The notes beneath the pieces were generated by a model, which was not told the origin of the DNA, ran no database searches, and worked only from the letters and a program-made list of their open reading frames with translations. From Lachnospiraceae bacterium (GTDB lineage: Bacteria > Bacillota > Clostridia > Lachnospirales > Lachnospiraceae), in assembly GCA_022792535.1 (NCBI GenBank), contig JAAWBG010000027.1, positions 1 through 45,912 on the forward strand: DNA of 45,912 bases, in the 5' to 3' direction. Shown one piece after another: positions 44,801 through 45,912 of this stretch (position 1 is its first letter; every line of letters starts with the position of its first letter). The position numbers were made by a program, and so were the translations under genes.

Positions 44801-45003
44801 TTCTCCTGATCTTTCAGATCCTGCCAGGATACTTCGTTACTTTCCAGAGAAGCCATCTCCCAGTCTTCATTGAAATTATATTCAATCTGATCTGGCAGCA
44901 TAGACTGCTCTTCTTCCTGCTGCTGAAATTGAAGCAGTGCGATCACCATAAAAATAAGTATAAAAAAAATCGAAATTCCCGCTAATTTTCGTAAATTATT
45001 CAT
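41818..45003 (-). CDS. Hybrid sensor histidine kinase with receiver and HPt domains
   Basis: 1061 residues. It has an N-terminal membrane helix (8-27), an extracytoplasmic domain to about 185 ('LDGTILYQYGMEE', resembling 7TMR-DISM ligand domains), and about seven membrane helices to 400. These are followed by a coiled coil and HisKA with His465 in 'FLARMSHEIRTPINAV', HATPase ('RQVLTNILTNAVKYTHEG', 'GTGLGINI'), a receiver ('AVLVVDDNAVNRKVF', phospho-Asp in 'YDLIFLDHMMPEMDG', about 725-850) and HPt with His about 923 in 'VHAMKSLAATVG'. This is a full intramolecular phosphorelay. A plausible promoter lies at 45043-45071 (TTGAGG, 17 bases, TGGTAATAT). It is probably co-transcribed with the downstream regulator. 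Confidence 0.92.
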   Translation of the reverse strand: MNNLRKLAGISIFFILIFMVIALLQFQQQEEEQSMLPDQIEYNFNEDWEMASLESNEVSWQDLKDQEKVDKWCKDVFEEECQEVDLPYAGDAAKAGGTFIFRNTIPVEYAGLTLNFSSTAARVQIILDGTILYQYGMEENKGSKELAGKSDHFVDIPKVFQEGNLWIVLISPDPDAVPVLNNFKVESRDVVVIGLVGNNIADIGCCLLIMLVAIIMFVLALIRRYTGQPARGELFLGLTGMSAGFYCFIGTDTLSIFYDVQEAYEMQEYLVLLIPLFLTLYFDRNLRTIYPRRFSVLLCGVILNAALQILLQLLQLKNLEDMLNISAAIVGAVCVIAIVSLIQFDYRNKSYQTWLSILSVIVLLSGGIANVIMNTFFENVRGNTAGQYSMTLFCIMMAVMHVLQLSKEYRARAEESAKLLEEKVKVTEQQNTQLIQAKKDADAARQEALAANEAKGKFLARMSHEIRTPINAVLGMDEMILRESREQNIKDYAMDIYMAGQTLLSLINDILDFSKIDSGKMEIVPVEYDVSSLIHDLANMAAQRAKAKEIKLQVEAEHTIPSRLYGDDVRIRQVLTNILTNAVKYTHEGTVWFRIQGRREEKKAVLRFEVEDTGIGIKEEDLPKLSAEFERIEEDRNRNIEGTGLGINITIQLLELLGSKLQVESVYGKGSKFYFELEQEIMDDTPIGDFESRVHQLAENYSYNTRFCAPDAAVLVVDDNAVNRKVFRNLLKETQIQVAEAAGGLECLECVQNNHYDLIFLDHMMPEMDGLETFHHIKEFDDFPCQNTPIIVLTANAVSGARERYLAEGFDDFLSKPIVPEKLENMIRELLPKQLLQEVSLDKETKELSKDSEIRPENMLEELPQVDGLDWQYAWMHLPDMELLEYTVKEFYAQIDSAAEHLEEAYEQIAEPEWLEQYRIQVHAMKSLAATVGILPLSGLAKLLEYAAKDGKINVILSVTDAFLEEWRSYQQKLQGVFGIGTEEKKKVTDPSVIQALVEMVRISMQQMDIDQADQWMKQLQEYEYSDEMKQNIKRLAEAVTNLDAEEADQIGDLLIDQMKR

Positions 45004-45139
45004 TTTATCTTCCGTCCTGATCTATATTTCTACTGTTTCTTCATATTACCACAATTTTCTATATTCCTCAATACAGTGATATTGGAGTTTCTATATTTTT
45101 ACAATATTCCATATATCCTGCAAAAACCTGCTGATTTTA

Positions 45140-45168
45140 TTGCAAAAAAAGTTTTTCAAAGATATACT
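45140..45168 (+). promoter_or_regulatory. SigA-type promoter for the VOC gene
   Basis: TTGCAA (45140-45145), 17 bases, TATACT (45163-45168). Transcription should start near 45175, giving a leader of about 60 bases that contains the hairpin at 45187-45201. Confidence 0.7.
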
Positions 45169-45186
45169 TATAGACAGGATGTCAAA

Positions 45187-45201
45187 AGCACCTTTGGTGC
45201 T
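45187..45201 (+). promoter_or_regulatory. Short inverted repeat in the VOC gene leader
   Basis: AGCACC TTT GGTGCT is a perfect six-base inverted repeat with a three-base loop, just after the predicted transcription start. It could be an operator or a 5' RNA hairpin. No T run follows on the plus strand, so it is not a plus-strand terminator. Confidence 0.45.
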
Positions 45202-45234
45202 ATATAAAAAATAGAAAACAAAAGGAGTTCTAAA

Positions 45235-45597
45235 ATGAAATTAAAGAATGTTCTTATGGTTGTAAATGATATCGAGAGATCGATCGCTTTTTACAGAGAT
45301 CTTTTTGGTTTAGAAGTGATCTTAGATCAGGATGGAAATGTTATTATGACAGAAGGTCTTGTGCTGCAAGACGCTAAAATATGGAAAAACTTTCTTGGGC
45401 GGGATATCATTCCTCAAAATAACGCTGCCGAACTGTATTTTGAGGAACGAGAGATTGAAGCATTTGCAGATAAACTGGAAGCTTACAGCCAGCCCATTGA
45501 ATACGTTAATCGATTGATGACCCACAGCTGGGGCCAGAAGGTGATTCGCTTCTATGATCCAGACGGGAATCTGATTGAGGTTGGAACGCCTATATAA
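45235..45597 (+). CDS. VOC (glyoxalase/bleomycin-resistance) family protein
   Basis: 120-residue single-domain VOC protein with paired beta-alpha-beta-beta-beta modules: 'NVLMVVNDIERSIAFYRDLFGLEV' at the start and 'SWGQKVIRFYDPDGNLIEVGTPI' at the end, which carries the usual metal-ligand Glu. The metal-dependent substrate is unknown; the superfamily includes glyoxalase I, dioxygenases and antibiotic-binding proteins. It has ATG with AAAGGAG upstream, its own promoter, and is the only plus-strand gene of the right third. Confidence 0.88.
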   Translation: MKLKNVLMVVNDIERSIAFYRDLFGLEVILDQDGNVIMTEGLVLQDAKIWKNFLGRDIIPQNNAAELYFEEREIEAFADKLEAYSQPIEYVNRLMTHSWGQKVIRFYDPDGNLIEVGTPI

Positions 45598-45698
45598 CGA
45601 AATCTTATGGCTTTACAGGTATAAAACCCACGCGATACCCCATTAAATCAGTTTTCTTTGTAAAAAATTTCCGCCAGCATCAGGTTTGTACTGCAAAA

Positions 45699-45912
45699 TC
45701 ATTTCCCTTCATTTATTATTTCGCGCAGAACTTTCAGTGCCTTTGTATGCAACAGCTTTACATAGCTGTATGAAAGATCCATTATTTCTGCGATACTTTT
45801 CAATGTTTTCCCGCTATAATAGTGCAGGATAATAATATCGCGCTCCCGCTGTGAGAGCTGTTCGAGAGCGTCTACAAGACTTTTGAGCGTTTCCTCGTTA
45901 AGCATTTCCTCA
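45699..45912 (-). CDS. Sigma-70 region 4-like protein (5' end outside window)
   Basis: At least 70 residues of a C-terminal helix-turn-helix: 'LEQLSQRERDIIILHYYSGKTLKSIAEIMDLSYSYVKLLHTKALKVLREII', the region-4 pattern of sigma-70 family proteins that reads the -35 box. The frame stays open to the window edge (Glu-Glu before the first visible Met), so the true start is off the window. Such small sigma-like proteins are common on conjugative elements and also in the chromosome. Which applies here cannot be told. Confidence 0.75.
   Translation of the reverse strand, partial: EEMLNEETLKSLVDALEQLSQRERDIIILHYYSGKTLKSIAEIMDLSYSYVKLLHTKALKVLREIINEGK

Overview
The window looks like chromosomal DNA of a low-GC, endospore-forming Firmicute, most likely a Lachnospiraceae (Clostridium cluster XIVa) gut bacterium. 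The reasons are the gene order radC-mreBCD-mrdA-minCDE-rodA-mgsA, the sporulation genes yqfC/yqfD and cotJABC, the strong GGAGG ribosome-binding sites with frequent TTG starts, and the secreted BspA-type leucine-rich-repeat protein. This placement rests on gene content and style, not on a search.

Layout: (1) 95-10482, minus strand: one dense cell-shape and division operon running radC, mreB, mreC, mreD, mrdA (PBP2), minC, minD, minE, rodA, mgsA, D,D-carboxypeptidase lipoprotein. It combines the elongasome (MreBCD, RodA, PBP2), the division-site selector (MinCDE) and a wall-trimming enzyme. (2) 10609-20463, minus strand: a DNA-repair and tRNA-modification operon (two FAD proteins, mutS, mutL, miaA, a PLP lyase) behind a good SigA-type promoter at 20519-20547. 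(3) 20553-28212, minus strand: a small membrane protein, a SpoVB/MurJ-type flippase, a DUF3048 lipoprotein, and the yqfC-yqfD-phoH-pgpH-like-ybeY block. The PgpH-like protein has a degenerate HD site, and yqfC has a SigE-like promoter directly at its start codon. (4) 28270-33465, minus strand: dus, a divergent Hsp90, a helical-repeat (TPR-like) protein and pyrimidine-nucleoside phosphorylase, all translationally overlapping.

(5) 33734-34676, plus strand: the spore-coat operon cotJA-cotJB-cotJC. cotJA carries an unusual Cys/Pro/Met-rich extension. cotJC is cut off after about 64 native codons, in the middle of a conserved motif. (6) The break coincides with the end of a large serine recombinase gene (34607-36058, minus strand) whose last dozen codons are the antisense of cotJC. 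This is the arrangement expected of a skin-like intervening element inside a sporulation gene, whose excision would rebuild cotJC. The missing 3' part of cotJC is not found elsewhere in the window, so either the element runs past the right edge or the gene is permanently broken. This is the most interesting feature of the window.

(7) 36484-45003, minus strand: a secreted NlpC/P60-like + leucine-rich repeat + Ig/Fn3 protein, a dCache chemoreceptor, a two-receiver response regulator and a hybrid histidine kinase with receiver and HPt domains. These may be chromosomal or may be cargo of the element. (8) 45235-45912: a VOC/glyoxalase-family gene with a clear SigA promoter, and the 3' end of a sigma-70 region-4-like gene running off the window. 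No tRNA, rRNA or CRISPR array was seen, and no gene-free stretch exceeds 300 bases.
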